Origin: Alphaproteobacteria bacterium
GTDB lineage: Bacteria; Pseudomonadota; Alphaproteobacteria; UBA9219
DNA length: 6,125 nucleotides
Assembly (NCBI GenBank): GCA_028716765.1
Contig: JAQUPC010000117.1
Location: 1-6,125 of the forward strand
Reading direction: 5' to 3'
Part shown: positions 5,836 to 6,125 of the stretch, one piece after another
Layout: the number at the start of each line of letters is the position of its first letter
Numbering within the stretch: the stretch's first letter is position 1
Position numbers and translations under genes: made by a program
Notes under the pieces: model-generated
What the model saw: the letters and a program-made list of their open reading frames with translations, nothing else
The model's database searches: none
Told to the model about the DNA's origin: nothing

Positions 5836-5873
5836 CCGGATATTGGATTTGATTTTTTTCGGGGACAAAAAAA

Positions 5874-6125
5874 ATGAGCCAGCATAATTACCGCGTGCTT
5901 TTCTTCGGCTTGGCGGCTTCGTTCGTGGCGGGTCTTTTACCCATGAACAGGGCTTTCGCCAATGTGCCCCGGCCAACGCCGCTGGAAATCCGTCCGGTCC
6001 GCGAACGGATTCAAATCCTGACCGGCTTCGAAAGAGCGGGCATCAATGCTACGGAAGAGGCGAAGAATGCGATTTATGTCAACTCCTACATAAAGGCCGC
6101 CAGCCTCCTGAAGAATTTTAACGTA
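5874..6125 (+). CDS. Exported protein of unknown function, N-terminal part (3' truncated)
   Basis: The frame is open from ATG 5874 to the end of the window (84 residues visible). GGGGA (5861-5865) lies eight bases upstream as ribosome-binding site. The N-terminus is a standard Sec signal peptide: a short polar start with Arg7, a hydrophobic core (about residues 8-23) and a likely signal peptidase I site after Ala-Phe-Ala (27-29), before NVPRP. The mature part begins with a proline-rich stretch and then a helical, charged segment (RERIQILTGFERAGINATEE). A periplasmic or secreted location is therefore likely. I do not recognise the family from this fragment. It is divergent from recJ and has its own candidate promoter, so a functional link to RecJ is not implied. 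Confidence 0.75.
   Translation, partial: MSQHNYRVLFFGLAASFVAGLLPMNRAFANVPRPTPLEIRPVRERIQILTGFERAGINATEEAKNAIYVNSYIKAASLLKNFNV

Noticed and set aside
5766..5852. A 28-codon ORF starting MKIIIILTPHF, with an Ile run, upstream of the exported-protein gene
   Set aside because: It looks superficially like another leader peptide, but it has no ribosome-binding site, the best promoter lies inside it, and no convincing hairpin precedes the T-tract at 5853-5859.

Overview
The window looks like chromosomal DNA of a Gram-negative bacterium, most likely an alphaproteobacterium. This rests on the GC-rich housekeeping genes, the style of the GlnA and RecJ proteins, and a promoter that appears to sit almost directly on a start codon, as in some alphaproteobacterial attenuator leaders. 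The assignment is an inference from sequence style, not from a database search.

Layout, left to right. (1) Positions 1-338 (+) hold the last 111 residues of type I glutamine synthetase (GlnA), followed by a textbook intrinsic terminator at 355-388. (2) Positions 389-721 have no gene. They contain a MITE-like or REP-like inverted-repeat element (about 446-571) and a possible promoter. (3) Positions 722-2128 (+) encode a complete APC-superfamily amino-acid permease of the cationic amino-acid transporter (CAT/YfnA) type. (4) Positions 2261-3115 (+) encode a 284-residue protein I do not recognise. It contains two diverged copies of a domain of roughly 100 residues, and its base composition is visibly lower in GC than its neighbours. 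(5) Positions 3116-3407 are a regulatory-looking intergenic stretch: a weak terminator, a palindrome, a good sigma-70-like promoter, and a 26-codon ORF ending in Leu-Leu-Leu-Val-Val-Val-Leu-Arg-Val that resembles a branched-chain amino-acid leader peptide. (6) Positions 3408-3929 (+) encode a 173-residue protein carrying a third copy of the same unrecognised domain. (7) Positions 3926-5701 (-) encode a complete RecJ exonuclease, convergent with the previous gene; the two stop codons share one CTAG. (8) Positions 5702-5873 are a divergent intergenic region with a plausible rightward promoter overlapped by an inverted repeat. (9) From 5874 (+) starts a gene for an exported protein that runs off the window.

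GlnA and the permease both concern nitrogen or amino-acid handling, but a strong terminator and a repeat element separate them, so they are probably not one operon. The most unusual part is 2261-3929: two neighbouring paralogous genes built from one unrecognised domain, the second preceded by what looks like an amino-acid-responsive leader. Nothing here proves a new system; these are the places to look.
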